Shown piece after piece: positions 1-8,189 of a DNA stretch of 27,487 nucleotides. The stretch lies in NCBI GenBank assembly GCA_964450865.1, contig CAYVHB010000038.1, forward strand, positions 1 to 27,487, in the 5' to 3' direction. Source of the stretch: CAYVHB01 sp964450865. Its GTDB lineage: Bacteria > Bacillota > Clostridia > Saccharofermentanales > UBA5734. Each line of letters opens with the position of its first letter. The first letter of the stretch is position 1. Under the pieces are notes generated by a model that saw only the letters and a program-made list of their open reading frames with translations, was not told the origin of the DNA and did not search any database. Position numbers and translations under genes: made by a program.

Positions 1-39
1 TCATAGGTATTTTATCATATCTGCCCCGCAACGTGACTT

Positions 40-64
40 TTGACACCCGAACCAAGTTTATAAT
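40..64 (+). promoter_or_regulatory. Candidate promoter elements upstream of the purine cluster
   Basis: A perfect TTGACA lies at 40-45 and a perfect TATAAT at 59-64, but only 13 bases separate them, too short for a normal sigma-A promoter (16-18). Either the TATAAT pairs with a poorer -35, or the TTGACA pairs with a weak -10 such as TATTGA (64-69, 18-base spacer). They sit about 200 bases before the first start codon in the only AT-rich stretch upstream, which supports a start site near 70-75. The exact pairing is uncertain. Confidence 0.3.
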
Positions 65-99
65 ATTGATATAGGCACGACAGTCACAATACGCACAAC

Positions 100-226
100 C
101 GGTGAGCCGTCAGGCAACCCATACCGTACCCGCCTGGCGAAGTCACAACGCGCGCGTCTAGCCCGGCCGGTGATATCCGGCAGGACGGTTATGGATTCGA
201 ACCCGGACAGGCGGCAGGTTCCGGGT
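100..226 (+). other. GC-rich potential structured leader (three hairpins)
   Basis: The 200 bases between the candidate promoter and the first gene contain no convincing ORF but three possible stems. One pairs 108-115 with 132-139 (8 bp, one G-U). One pairs 166-170 with 177-181. One pairs 201-207 with 220-226 (ACCCGGA/TCCGGGT). I do not recognise a known riboswitch consensus. In such GC-rich DNA short stems occur by chance, so this is only a candidate cis-regulatory leader. Confidence 0.3.
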
Positions 227-264
227 CAAGCAGCACGTTTTTCCAGTGTTACAGGAGTTCGCCA

Positions 265-1650
265 ATGGATGTTGTTATCAGCAATGGGACGATCGTAACA
301 GCGGCTGACACCTTTCAGGCAGACCTGGCTATCCGGTCCGGGCGGATCGTATTGATCGGCCAGGACCTTGTCCGCCAGCCGGACCTGATTGGCCAGGCCC
401 GTATTTTCGACGCAACAGGCCGCTTTATTTTACCGGGTGCCATTGACGCGCACGTTCATCTCCAGTTGCCGGTCGGCCAGCTTGTTTCAGCCGACGATTG
501 TGCCACTGGTACCCGGGCGGCGGCCTGCGGCGGCGTGACCACGATCCTCGACTTTGCAACGCCCCGGCCCGGCCAGACGTTGCCGGCAGCAATCCGCGAA
601 CGCCAGGCCCAGTTTGACCCGATGACCTGGATTGATTATGGTCTGCACGGCGTCATCCAGGATACGGGGCCGGAACTTGCGGACCAGATGCAGCAGGCGG
701 TTGCCCTGGGAGTCGCCAGCTTCAAGATTTACCTTGTCTATGCCGGCCTGCGGGTCGATGATGGCGGGCTGGCCGAAGCCCTGGCCCTGGCCCGGACCTC
801 TGGCGCACTGATCTGCGTCCACGCCGAGAATGCGGACCTGATCACCCGGCGCACGGCCCGGCTGCTGGCCAGCGGACAGCGGACGGCCTGGCACCATTAT
901 GAGAGCCGTCCGGAATTTGTTGAAGCCGAGGCCGTCATGCGGGTTATCCATCTGGCTAAAGCCATGGATGCACCTGTTTATATCGTTCACCTGGCCTGTG
1001 CCGAGGGTCTGGCAGCAGTTAGCCAGGCCAGGGCGGCCGGCCAGCCTGTCTATGCTGAAACCTGTCCCCATTATCTGCATTTTACCAATGCCGTTTACCA
1101 GCGGCCGGACGGCCAACGTTTTGTCTGCTCCCCGCCTATGAAGGGTCCGGCCAGCCGGCAGGCGTTGTGGAACGGCCTGGCCCGCGGCGATATTGTGACA
1201 GTGGCCACCGACCACTGTCCATTTCAGGCTGCCGAAAAAGACCGCGGCCGTGAGGACTTCCCGGCCATTCCCAACGGTTGCATGGGCGTGGAGACCTTGT
1301 ACCCGTATATGCTTAATGCGGCCAGGCAGGGGCTGATCTCCATCAATCGGGCCGTTGATCTGTGCAGCACCCGGGTGGCCCGTCTATTTGGCTGTGCGCC
1401 ACAAAAGGGCACCCTTGCGGTCGGCAGTGATGCCGACCTGGTGATCTATGACCCCCGTGGCGAATGGGTTGTCACGCCAGGCGCCATGCACTCGGCCGTT
1501 GACTATACCATCTGGGAGGGACTGCGACTGGCTGGCCGCATTGAATCGGTCTTCAGCCGCGGCCGGCTGGTCTGCCATGAAGGCCGGCTGCTAGGCCAGC
1601 CCGGCCAGGGTCAGTATGTATTTTGCCAGGCCAGCCCACCAGTCCAGTGA
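265..1650 (+). CDS. hydA: Dihydropyrimidinase/hydantoinase-like cyclic amidohydrolase
   Basis: This 461-residue cytoplasmic metal-dependent amidohydrolase would open a cyclic amide or ureide ring, the hydantoinase/dihydropyrimidinase reaction. All family metal ligands are visible: HxH at His63/His65 (DAHVH), the lysine carboxylated in the family at Lys154 (SFKIYLVYAG), His186 (VHAEN), His242 (VHLA) and Asp316 (ATDHCPF). Length is normal for the family. The ATG at 265 has AGGAG at 253-257 with 7-base spacing. It is the first gene of the cluster and corresponds to HyuA/YgeZ in the E. coli cluster, so its substrate is inferred to be a ring intermediate of purine breakdown rather than a pyrimidine. 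A dihydropyrimidinase proper cannot be excluded from sequence alone. Confidence 0.9.
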   Translation: MDVVISNGTIVTAADTFQADLAIRSGRIVLIGQDLVRQPDLIGQARIFDATGRFILPGAIDAHVHLQLPVGQLVSADDCATGTRAAACGGVTTILDFATPRPGQTLPAAIRERQAQFDPMTWIDYGLHGVIQDTGPELADQMQQAVALGVASFKIYLVYAGLRVDDGGLAEALALARTSGALICVHAENADLITRRTARLLASGQRTAWHHYESRPEFVEAEAVMRVIHLAKAMDAPVYIVHLACAEGLAAVSQARAAGQPVYAETCPHYLHFTNAVYQRPDGQRFVCSPPMKGPASRQALWNGLARGDIVTVATDHCPFQAAEKDRGREDFPAIPNGCMGVETLYPYMLNAARQGLISINRAVDLCSTRVARLFGCAPQKGTLAVGSDADLVIYDPRGEWVVTPGAMHSAVDYTIWEGLRLAGRIESVFSRGRLVCHEGRLLGQPGQGQYVFCQASPPVQ

Positions 1651-1812
1651 TTGCCGGCAACTGCAGGCCGGCAACTGTTCATGGCCCTTGCAGCCGACTG
1701 ATACAGGCTGCGGCCATTCATTGCCTGAGCGGCCTGGCGGCTGGCTGGCATTCGATGGCGCCGATGATCGGCATGGCGGCATATTATTGTAAAAGTCAGG
1801 GAGGATTTGCCG

Positions 1813-3024
1813 ATGGATGGACACCCGGCTGCCGCGACCGCAAGGAGCGTTCTTGACCACCACGACCTGTACCAGCAGGATTTCCTGCTAACCTGGCAGC
1901 ATAGCAATGAAACCTTGCAGGCGATCCTGCTGGCAGCCAGGATGCTGCGCCAGTTGCGCCTGGCTAATCAATCACCGCGCGTTTTTGATAGTGGACTGGG
2001 CGTCAGTATTTTTCGCGACCATTCGACCCGGACGCGCTTCAGCTTTGCCAGCGCCTGCAATCTGCTGGGCCTGGCTGTCCAGGAACTGGATGAGGGCAAG
2101 TCCCAGATCGCCCATGGGGAAACAGTCCGGGAAACAGCCCAGATGATTGCCTTCATGGCCGATGTGATCGGCATCCGTGATGATCTGTATATCGGCCGGG
2201 GTCATGCTTATATGCAGGCCATATCGGCAGCGGTTGCCGATGGGTTCGCCACTGGCCTGCTTGAGCAGCGGCCGATGGTGATCAACCTGCAAAGTGACCT
2301 GGACCATCCGACCCAGACCCTGACGGACCTCCAGCACATCGTCGACCATTTCGGCGATCTTGACCGGCTGCGTGGCAAGAAAATTGTCATGTCCTGGGCC
2401 TATTCGCCCAGCTATGGCAAGCCACTGTCCGTTCCGCAAGGCATCATTGCCCTGATGACGCGCTTCGGCCTGGATGTGACGCTGGCCCACCCGCCGGGCT
2501 ATGAGCTGATGCCGGAGATCACGGCGCTGGCCGGCCGCCAGGCGGCAGCCAGTGGCGGGCAGTTCAGGCAGACGGATTCCCTGGCTGATGCTTTTTCTGA
2601 TGCTGATATTGTCTATGCCAAGAGCTGGGCGCCGTTTGCGGCCATGAGCCGGCGAGCTGACCTGGCGAAGGCCGGCGATGAGGCCGGGCTTCAGCGGCTG
2701 GAAATCGAATTGCTGGCGCAAAATGCCCGCCATCGCGACTGGGAGACCAGCGAAGCGCTGATGCAAACCACCCGCCAGGGCAGTGCGCTCTACCTGCACT
2801 GCCTGCCGGCTGATATCTCCGGTGTCAGCTGTGCGCATGGCGAGGTTGCCGCCAGTGTGTTTGCACGGTATCGGCCGGCCCTGTACCGGCAGGCCAGCTG
2901 GAAGCCCTATATCATCGCGGCTATGATTCTGCTCGGCCGCCTGGCTGACCCGGCCGGGACACTGGAAGCCATCGCCGCTGCGGGCCAGCCCCGCCTGATG
3001 TCCGGTTCCAGCCAATCCGGATGA
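1813..3024 (+). CDS. ygeW: YgeW-family (knotted) carbamoyltransferase
   Basis: A 403-residue protein of the aspartate/ornithine carbamoyltransferase superfamily. The carbamoyl-phosphate loop STRT is at 71-74, DHPTQ at 164-168 and HCLP at 329-332. Length and neighbours fit YgeW, the orphan carbamoyltransferase of the purine cluster, better than anabolic OTCase (about 310-330 residues). In this context it is inferred to run backwards, using phosphate to release carbamoyl phosphate from a ureido intermediate for the carbamate kinase encoded downstream. The start chosen is ATG 1813, with AGGGAGGA at 1798-1805 and 7-base spacing; an in-frame TTG at 1807 is too close to that site. The 162-base gap after hydA contains an 11-bp direct repeat (1653-1663, 1667-1677) and no gene. 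Confidence 0.88.
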   Translation: MDGHPAAATARSVLDHHDLYQQDFLLTWQHSNETLQAILLAARMLRQLRLANQSPRVFDSGLGVSIFRDHSTRTRFSFASACNLLGLAVQELDEGKSQIAHGETVRETAQMIAFMADVIGIRDDLYIGRGHAYMQAISAAVADGFATGLLEQRPMVINLQSDLDHPTQTLTDLQHIVDHFGDLDRLRGKKIVMSWAYSPSYGKPLSVPQGIIALMTRFGLDVTLAHPPGYELMPEITALAGRQAAASGGQFRQTDSLADAFSDADIVYAKSWAPFAAMSRRADLAKAGDEAGLQRLEIELLAQNARHRDWETSEALMQTTRQGSALYLHCLPADISGVSCAHGEVAASVFARYRPALYRQASWKPYIIAAMILLGRLADPAGTLEAIAAAGQPRLMSGSSQSG

Positions 3025-3147
3025 TCGGCCAGGCAGACCACTCATGGATTAAGATCCAACAGACTTTCCCGTGCATCTTGACCCGTCAGGCTTTGACCTG
3101 AACGCTGGCCAGGATGAACGAAAATTCCGGACAGGAGGGACAAGACG

Positions 3148-4518
3148 ATGAATCCGGCAACGGTACCGTTCGGACCCACGTATGATGAAATGCTGCATCC
3201 GCAAAAGTTGCCGGCCAGCCTGCGCAGACAGGCCCGGCAGGTGCTGACAGCTGACGAGTTCGACCCGCTCAATCTTTTCAACATTACCTGGCGGGACAGC
3301 ACCGACCAGGTCCGCAAGCTGGTGTTTCCCCGGGAGCTGACCGGGGTTGAGGCCAATATCATCGTGATGCTGGGCGGCCAGTTCCCGTCCGGTTCGCACA
3401 AGGTCGGACCGGCCTATGCCACGCTGCTGGAAGGTTGCCTGGACGGCGAGATCCTGCCGGAAATCCATACTATCCTCGGTCCGTCGACGGGTAATTTCGG
3501 CATTGGCGTGGCTTATATCTGCCGCCTGATGGGCTACCGGGCGGTCGTGATCATGCCGGACAACATGAGCCCGGAACGCTACGCGCGCATCCGCTATTAT
3601 GGCGCGGAGCTCGACCTGACGCCCGGCACGGAGTCGGATGTCGTCCTGACTTTGCAGCGCACCCGTGAACGCTGCCAGGATCCGCATAACCGGGCGCTGG
3701 CCCAGTTCGAGCTGATGCCCAATTACCGTTTCCACCGCCACGTCACCGGACACAGCGCCATTGCTGCCGTTCAGGGGATCGGCAATGGCCGGATTGCCGC
3801 CTTTTGCTCAGCGCCAGGCTCAGCCGGCACCCTGGCGGCCGGCGATGCCATCAAGCAGGCTTTTCCGGAATGCAAGATTGTGGCCCTCGAGCCTTACGAA
3901 TGTGCCACGCTGGCCCGGAACGGCCGCGGCCAGCATCGTATCGAGGGCATCGGCGACAAGATGTGCACCCTGATCCACAATGTCCGGACGACCGACTTTG
4001 TGGCCCTGCTCCACGACGATGATTGTGTCCGGGCCCTGAAAATCATTCAGGAAGCGCCGCAGATCCTGCAGGCCTTTGGCGTAGCCGGGGCGGCCGCAGC
4101 CAGCCTGCGCGATGTTTTCGGCATATCGGCACTGTGCAACATCCTCGGGGCCATCAAGATGGCCCGTTATCTCCGGCTTGGCCCCGACGATAACGTGGTG
4201 ACCATCGCCACAGACCGCTTTGACCGCTATGGATCCGTACTGCGCGACCTGGACCGCCGCTATCTGGAAACAACCGGACCAGTCCTGGAACGCTGGACGC
4301 GCGATATCTTCCTGGGCATGACCGATGACCATGTTTACGACTTCCGGCGTTCTGACCGCAAGGAGCTGCTCTTCAGGCGCAAGGAACAGGACTGGCTGCC
4401 CTTTGGTTATAGCCAGGCCCAGCTGGATGCGATGCGCGACCCGGACTTCTGGGAACTGGCATACCAGAAGGTCTTCGCGTATGACCAGCGGCTGCTGGCC
4501 GTGCGCCGGCCGCTGTAA
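3148..4518 (+). CDS. Fold-type II PLP-dependent enzyme (cysteine synthase-like), substrate unknown
   Basis: This 456-residue protein has the fold-type II PLP architecture. The Schiff-base lysine is probably Lys85 (SGSHKVG), the substrate/cofactor loop is PSTGNFG at 112-118, and the phosphate-binding Gly/Ser/Thr loop is GSAGTLAAGD at 224-233. It has an unusual N-terminal segment of about 60 residues and a long C-terminal tail after about residue 360. The active-site lysine context differs from diaminopropionate ammonia-lyase (YgeX/DpaL) as I remember it, although it occupies the place of ygeX next to ygeW. Inferred role: beta-elimination, beta-replacement or deamination of an amino-acid product of purine breakdown. 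GGAGG lies just before ATG 3148. The 123-base gap upstream shows no gene. Confidence 0.75.
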   Translation: MNPATVPFGPTYDEMLHPQKLPASLRRQARQVLTADEFDPLNLFNITWRDSTDQVRKLVFPRELTGVEANIIVMLGGQFPSGSHKVGPAYATLLEGCLDGEILPEIHTILGPSTGNFGIGVAYICRLMGYRAVVIMPDNMSPERYARIRYYGAELDLTPGTESDVVLTLQRTRERCQDPHNRALAQFELMPNYRFHRHVTGHSAIAAVQGIGNGRIAAFCSAPGSAGTLAAGDAIKQAFPECKIVALEPYECATLARNGRGQHRIEGIGDKMCTLIHNVRTTDFVALLHDDDCVRALKIIQEAPQILQAFGVAGAAAASLRDVFGISALCNILGAIKMARYLRLGPDDNVVTIATDRFDRYGSVLRDLDRRYLETTGPVLERWTRDIFLGMTDDHVYDFRRSDRKELLFRRKEQDWLPFGYSQAQLDAMRDPDFWELAYQKVFAYDQRLLAVRRPL

Positions 4519-4589
4519 AACGGCGAGAGGCCGGCAGGATGCCCGGCCGGAACAGCCTGCCGGCAGGTCAGGATCGGAGGGTCAGGTCC

Positions 4590-5546
4590 ATGCGAACACA
4601 CAAGAAAATCGTCATCGCCCTCGGCGGCAATGCCCTGCAGGATGCCCATCACCGGCTGGCGGCGGAAGAGCAGCTGGCTACCGCCCGCCACACCGCGGAC
4701 ATCCTGGCGGATATCAAGTGCACTTTTGGTTATGAAATCGCGGTGACACACGGTAACGGCCCGCAGGTTGGCGGCATTTTGCTGGCTTCAGAAACAGCAG
4801 CCGAGACCGTACCGGTCATGCCGCTCGATGTCTGTACGGCCATGAGCCAGGGATATATTGGCTACCATCTGCAGCAAGGCTTAAGCCATGCCCTGGCCCG
4901 GCGCAACCGGATGCAGCCGGTTGTGACGCTTATTACCCAGGTCATCGTTGATCCGGATGATCCGGCTTTCGCCAATCCGAGCAAGCCGATCGGCTCCTTC
5001 TATTCAGCCGAGGAAGCCAGCCAGCTGATGGCCAGCAATGGCTACATCATGAAAGAGGATGCCGGCCGCGGCTGGCGACGGGTCGTAGCTTCACCACAGC
5101 CGCGACGGATTGTCGAAATTGATGTCGTGCGGACACTGTGGAATTCGACGATTGTCATTACCGTCGGTGGCGGGGGCATTCCCGTTATCGAAAAACCGGA
5201 CGGCACACTGGCCGGTGTCGCGGCCGTCATTGACAAGGATCTGGGCGCGGCCCGATTAGCCAGGGACGTTGGGGCGGATCTGCTGCTGATCCTGACAACT
5301 GTCGATTGCGTTTATTTAAACTACCATACACCCGCCCAGGCGGCGGTTTCCCACCTGACCGTGGAGCAGTGCCGGCACCATATAGCAGCCGGTCAGTTCG
5401 CGCCCGGCAGCATGCTGCCAAAAATCCAGGCCGCCATGGCCTTTGCCGGAACAGGAACGGGTAAAAAGGCAATCATCACTTCACTCGATCACGCGGTTGA
5501 CGCCTTGCTGGGCCTGGCCGGCACGACCATCCAGCGTGGTTCATAA
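4590..5546 (+). CDS. arcC: Carbamate kinase
   Basis: A 318-residue amino-acid-kinase-fold protein that transfers phosphate from carbamoyl phosphate to ADP, giving ATP, CO2 and ammonia. Diagnostic segments: N-terminal ALGGNALQ, THGNGPQVGG, VITVGGGGIPV, DKDLGAARLA and the C-terminal PGSMLPKI. The length is normal for ArcC/YqeA. The in-frame ATG at 4539 would add 17 residues without family similarity; ATG 4590 is preferred because GGAGG lies at 4576-4580 and the protein then starts just before the conserved first strand. Together with YgeW it forms the energy-conserving end of the pathway: carbamoyl phosphate released upstream is converted to ATP. Its counterpart in the E. coli cluster is YqeA. 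Confidence 0.93.
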   Translation: MRTHKKIVIALGGNALQDAHHRLAAEEQLATARHTADILADIKCTFGYEIAVTHGNGPQVGGILLASETAAETVPVMPLDVCTAMSQGYIGYHLQQGLSHALARRNRMQPVVTLITQVIVDPDDPAFANPSKPIGSFYSAEEASQLMASNGYIMKEDAGRGWRRVVASPQPRRIVEIDVVRTLWNSTIVITVGGGGIPVIEKPDGTLAGVAAVIDKDLGAARLARDVGADLLLILTTVDCVYLNYHTPAQAAVSHLTVEQCRHHIAAGQFAPGSMLPKIQAAMAFAGTGTGKKAIITSLDHAVDALLGLAGTTIQRGS

Positions 5547-5564
5547 GCGAAAGCAGGTGTACCC

Positions 5565-6827
5565 ATGGGCCGAATTGTTGCCTTGCGTTGTGTAAAATGC
5601 GGCCAGTCCTATTTGCCGGCAGCCGTTCTTTATACCTGTCCGCACTGCGGGATCAGCGGCATTCTCGACGTGGAACAAGATGAAGCCGCCATCAGCCGGG
5701 AACTGACGGCGGTGCGACTGGCTGCGGATCGCGACTTTTCGATGTGGCGCTATCGGGCAGCCCTGCCGCTGGCCGATCGCGCTGCAAAGTCGCCGCTGCA
5801 GATTGGCTGGACGCCGCTTTATACGACCGACCGCCTGGCTGACGCCACAGGCCTGGCCCGGCTGCATATCAAGGATGACTCCCGCAATCCGACCGCTTCC
5901 CTGAAAGACCGGGCCAGCGCCATCGCCGTCGCCAGGGCGGCCGAGCTGGGCCGTACGGTTCTGTGCACCGCCTCAACCGGCAATGCAGCAGCGTCATTGG
6001 CCGGCCTGGCCGCCGCTGCTGGCCTGAAAACATATATCTTTGTGCCACAAACAGCGCCGGAGGCCAAAATCGCCCAGCTGCTGATTTACGGGGCTCACGT
6101 TTTCCTGGTCCGCGGTGATTATGACCAGGCGTTTGATCTGTGCCAGGCTGCAGCCGAAGCTTTCGGCTGGTATAATCGCAGCTGTGCCGTCAATCCCTAT
6201 CTGGTCGAGGGCAAGAAAACCGTCGCCTATGAGATCTGTGAACAGCTTGGCTGGCAGGCCCCTGACCTGGTCGCGGTCGCGGTTGGCGATGGTTGTACCC
6301 TGGCCGCAGTCTGGAAAGGCTTCCGGGAATGCCAGCGTTTTGGCCTGATCAGCCACCTGCCGGTGCTGGCCGGGGTGCAGGCCAGCGGTGCCAATCCCGT
6401 CAGCCGCGCCTTTGCCCGGGATACGGATGATTTTGACTATGTCCGGCCCGAGACCATTGCCGACAGCATTGCCGTAGGCCGGCCGCGCAACGGCCTGAAA
6501 GCACTGCGGGCGATCCGCGAATCCGGCGGTTTCATGGTGGATGTCAGCGATACACAGATCCTGGAGGCTATGCGTCTGCTGGCGCAGACCACCGGTATTT
6601 TCGGCGAACCTTCCGGCGTGACCAGCCTGGCCGGTATCATTGCATTGCAGCGGCTAGGGCGCCTCGCCGGTTTCGGGCAAGTGGTCACCCTGATGACAGG
6701 CAGCGGGCTGAAGGATGTCCGGCGAGCGATCCAGGCGGCGGGTTCCGCGACGGTCGTCGACCCGGATCTTGCATCAGTCCAGCAGGCTTTACGTGACAAC
6801 AAGATGAGAGGAGACCAGGATGTTTGA
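5565..6827 (+). CDS. Threonine synthase-like PLP enzyme with N-terminal zinc ribbon
   Basis: A 420-residue fold-type II PLP enzyme. Residues 9-28 form a CxxC...CxxC zinc ribbon (Cys9, Cys12, Cys25, Cys28), as in some archaeal/bacterial threonine synthases. Lys114 in ASLKDR is the expected PLP lysine and STGN at 137-140 the conserved Asn loop. By family it would be called threonine synthase, but there is no homoserine pathway gene nearby. Its place between carbamate kinase and YgeY argues that it acts on a purine-derived amino acid, for example eliminating ammonia from a diaminopropionate-type compound (inference). It starts 18 bases after the kinase stop and overlaps ygeY by 8 bases, so translation is probably coupled. 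Confidence 0.8.
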   Translation: MGRIVALRCVKCGQSYLPAAVLYTCPHCGISGILDVEQDEAAISRELTAVRLAADRDFSMWRYRAALPLADRAAKSPLQIGWTPLYTTDRLADATGLARLHIKDDSRNPTASLKDRASAIAVARAAELGRTVLCTASTGNAAASLAGLAAAAGLKTYIFVPQTAPEAKIAQLLIYGAHVFLVRGDYDQAFDLCQAAAEAFGWYNRSCAVNPYLVEGKKTVAYEICEQLGWQAPDLVAVAVGDGCTLAAVWKGFRECQRFGLISHLPVLAGVQASGANPVSRAFARDTDDFDYVRPETIADSIAVGRPRNGLKALRAIRESGGFMVDVSDTQILEAMRLLAQTTGIFGEPSGVTSLAGIIALQRLGRLAGFGQVVTLMTGSGLKDVRRAIQAAGSATVVDPDLASVQQALRDNKMRGDQDV

Positions 6828-8055
6828 CAAAATCAGCCGATTGAACCAGCCGATGGCGGAGGCCATCATTCAGGCTGCCCGGCAGGATCGCCGGGCGATG
6901 TTCCGTTTCCTGCGCGACCTGATTGCCCTGCCCAGCGCCAGTACAGCCGAAGGCGCCGTGATTGCCCGGATCAGCCAGGAAATGCAGGCGGTCCGTTTTG
7001 ACGAGGTCCGGATTGACCCGATGGGCAATATCATCGGCCGGATCGGCCATGGACCGCACCTGATCGCGATGGACGCCCATGTCGATACCGTCGGCATAGG
7101 CAATCGCCAGCTCTGGACCCATGACCCGTACCTGGGCTATGAGGATGAGCAGGTTATCTACGGCCGCGGGGCCAGTGATCAGAAGGGCGGCATGGCGTCC
7201 CTGGTTTATGCCGGCAAGATTATCAAGGACCTGGGGCTGGAAGCTGACTGCACACTGCTGGTTGTCGGCTCGGTCCAGGAAGAGGATTGCGACGGCCTGT
7301 GCTGGCAGTACCTGATCGAAGAACAGCAGATCCGGCCTGAGTTCGTGGTCATTACCGAGCCGACAGCCGGCTGTATTTACCGCGGACAGCGGGGCCGCAT
7401 GGAGATCAAGGTCACAACCCAGGGTGTCAGCTGTCATGGGTCCGCGCCGGAACGTGGTGACAATGCCATCTATAAAATGGCGGGTATTTTGCAGGAACTG
7501 CCCGGTCTGCATGAACGGCTGGCGACCGATCCGTTCCTCGGCCGGGGCAGCCTGACGGTCTCGGAAATATTTTTCACGTCCCCCTCCCGCTGTTCCGTTG
7601 CCGACAGCTGCCAGATCTCGATTGACCGGCGCCTGACCGCCGGTGAGGACGATGCGCTGGCCCTGGCCCAGATCCGTGACTTGCCGGCCGTTCGGGCCTC
7701 GGGCGCTGAAGTCAGTCTCTACACCTATGACCGGCCCTCCTCCACCGGCCTGGTTTATCCGGCTGACTGCTTTTTCCCGACCTGGGTGATTGCGGCCGAC
7801 CATCCTGTCTGCCAGACGGTGGCCGATACCTATCGCACCCTCTTTCAACGTGAACCGGTCCTGGACAAGTGGACCTTTTCGACCAACGGCGTCGCAATCA
7901 TGGGCCGCTATGGGATCCCCTGCATCGGCTTCGGCCCGGGCCACGAAGACCAGGCCCACGCCCCCAATGAAATAACCTGGAAAAGTGAACTCGTCGAGGC
8001 AGCAGCTCTATACGCGGCGATTCCCTCAATCTACACAAACCGTTTCGCGAGATAA
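6820..8055 (+). CDS. ygeY: YgeY-family M20 metallohydrolase (selenium metabolism-linked)
   Basis: A 411-residue M20/ArgE/DapE-type di-zinc amidohydrolase. Visible ligands and catalytic residues are His87 and Asp89 (DAHVDT), Asp120 (GRGASDQKGG), the Glu154-Glu155 pair (QEEDCDG), Glu180 (ITEPT) and a C-terminal histidine in GPGHEDQAHAP. The dimerisation/lid domain carries a SCHGSAPERGDNAIYKM-like segment. Length is typical of YgeY. The family is a fixed member of the selenium-dependent molybdenum hydroxylase cluster and is inferred to hydrolyse a carbamoyl or ureido amide on an open-chain purine product. A GAGAGGAGA ribosome site (6806-6814) lies inside the preceding gene; the start ATG overlaps its stop. 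Confidence 0.9.
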   Translation: MFDKISRLNQPMAEAIIQAARQDRRAMFRFLRDLIALPSASTAEGAVIARISQEMQAVRFDEVRIDPMGNIIGRIGHGPHLIAMDAHVDTVGIGNRQLWTHDPYLGYEDEQVIYGRGASDQKGGMASLVYAGKIIKDLGLEADCTLLVVGSVQEEDCDGLCWQYLIEEQQIRPEFVVITEPTAGCIYRGQRGRMEIKVTTQGVSCHGSAPERGDNAIYKMAGILQELPGLHERLATDPFLGRGSLTVSEIFFTSPSRCSVADSCQISIDRRLTAGEDDALALAQIRDLPAVRASGAEVSLYTYDRPSSTGLVYPADCFFPTWVIAADHPVCQTVADTYRTLFQREPVLDKWTFSTNGVAIMGRYGIPCIGFGPGHEDQAHAPNEITWKSELVEAAALYAAIPSIYTNRFAR

Positions 8056-8189
8056 CCATCAAGGGGACTGGCCATTGGGCCCGGCACCGCATCTGCCGCA
8101 GCTGGCAGGTTACCAGACAGGTGCCCGGCAAAATCCACCGCGTCTTGCCAGGCAGCGGTGTCATCACCCATTGGAAGGAGGAAACCGTC

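Noticed and set aside
185..215. TTCGAACCC / GGGTTCGAATCC resembles a tRNA T-arm on the minus strand
   Set aside because: The bases flanking the loop do not form the required 5-bp stem, and no acceptor, D or anticodon arms could be built around it.
487..1215. Long minus-strand ORF opposite hydA
   Set aside because: It is a shadow of a strongly supported amidohydrolase; its protein shows no family motif and GC-rich codon structure explains the open frame.
1972..3045. 357-residue minus-strand ORF opposite ygeW
   Set aside because: Antisense shadow of a conserved carbamoyltransferase; low-complexity composition and no ribosome site.
5565..6827. Housekeeping threonine synthase (thrC)
   Set aside because: The fold and zinc ribbon fit, but the gene is translationally coupled to ygeY in a catabolic cluster with no homoserine genes, so a housekeeping role is not assumed.
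6685..7959. 424-residue minus-strand ORF opposite ygeY
   Set aside because: Shadow of the M20 hydrolase whose metal ligands are all present; no recognisable protein features.
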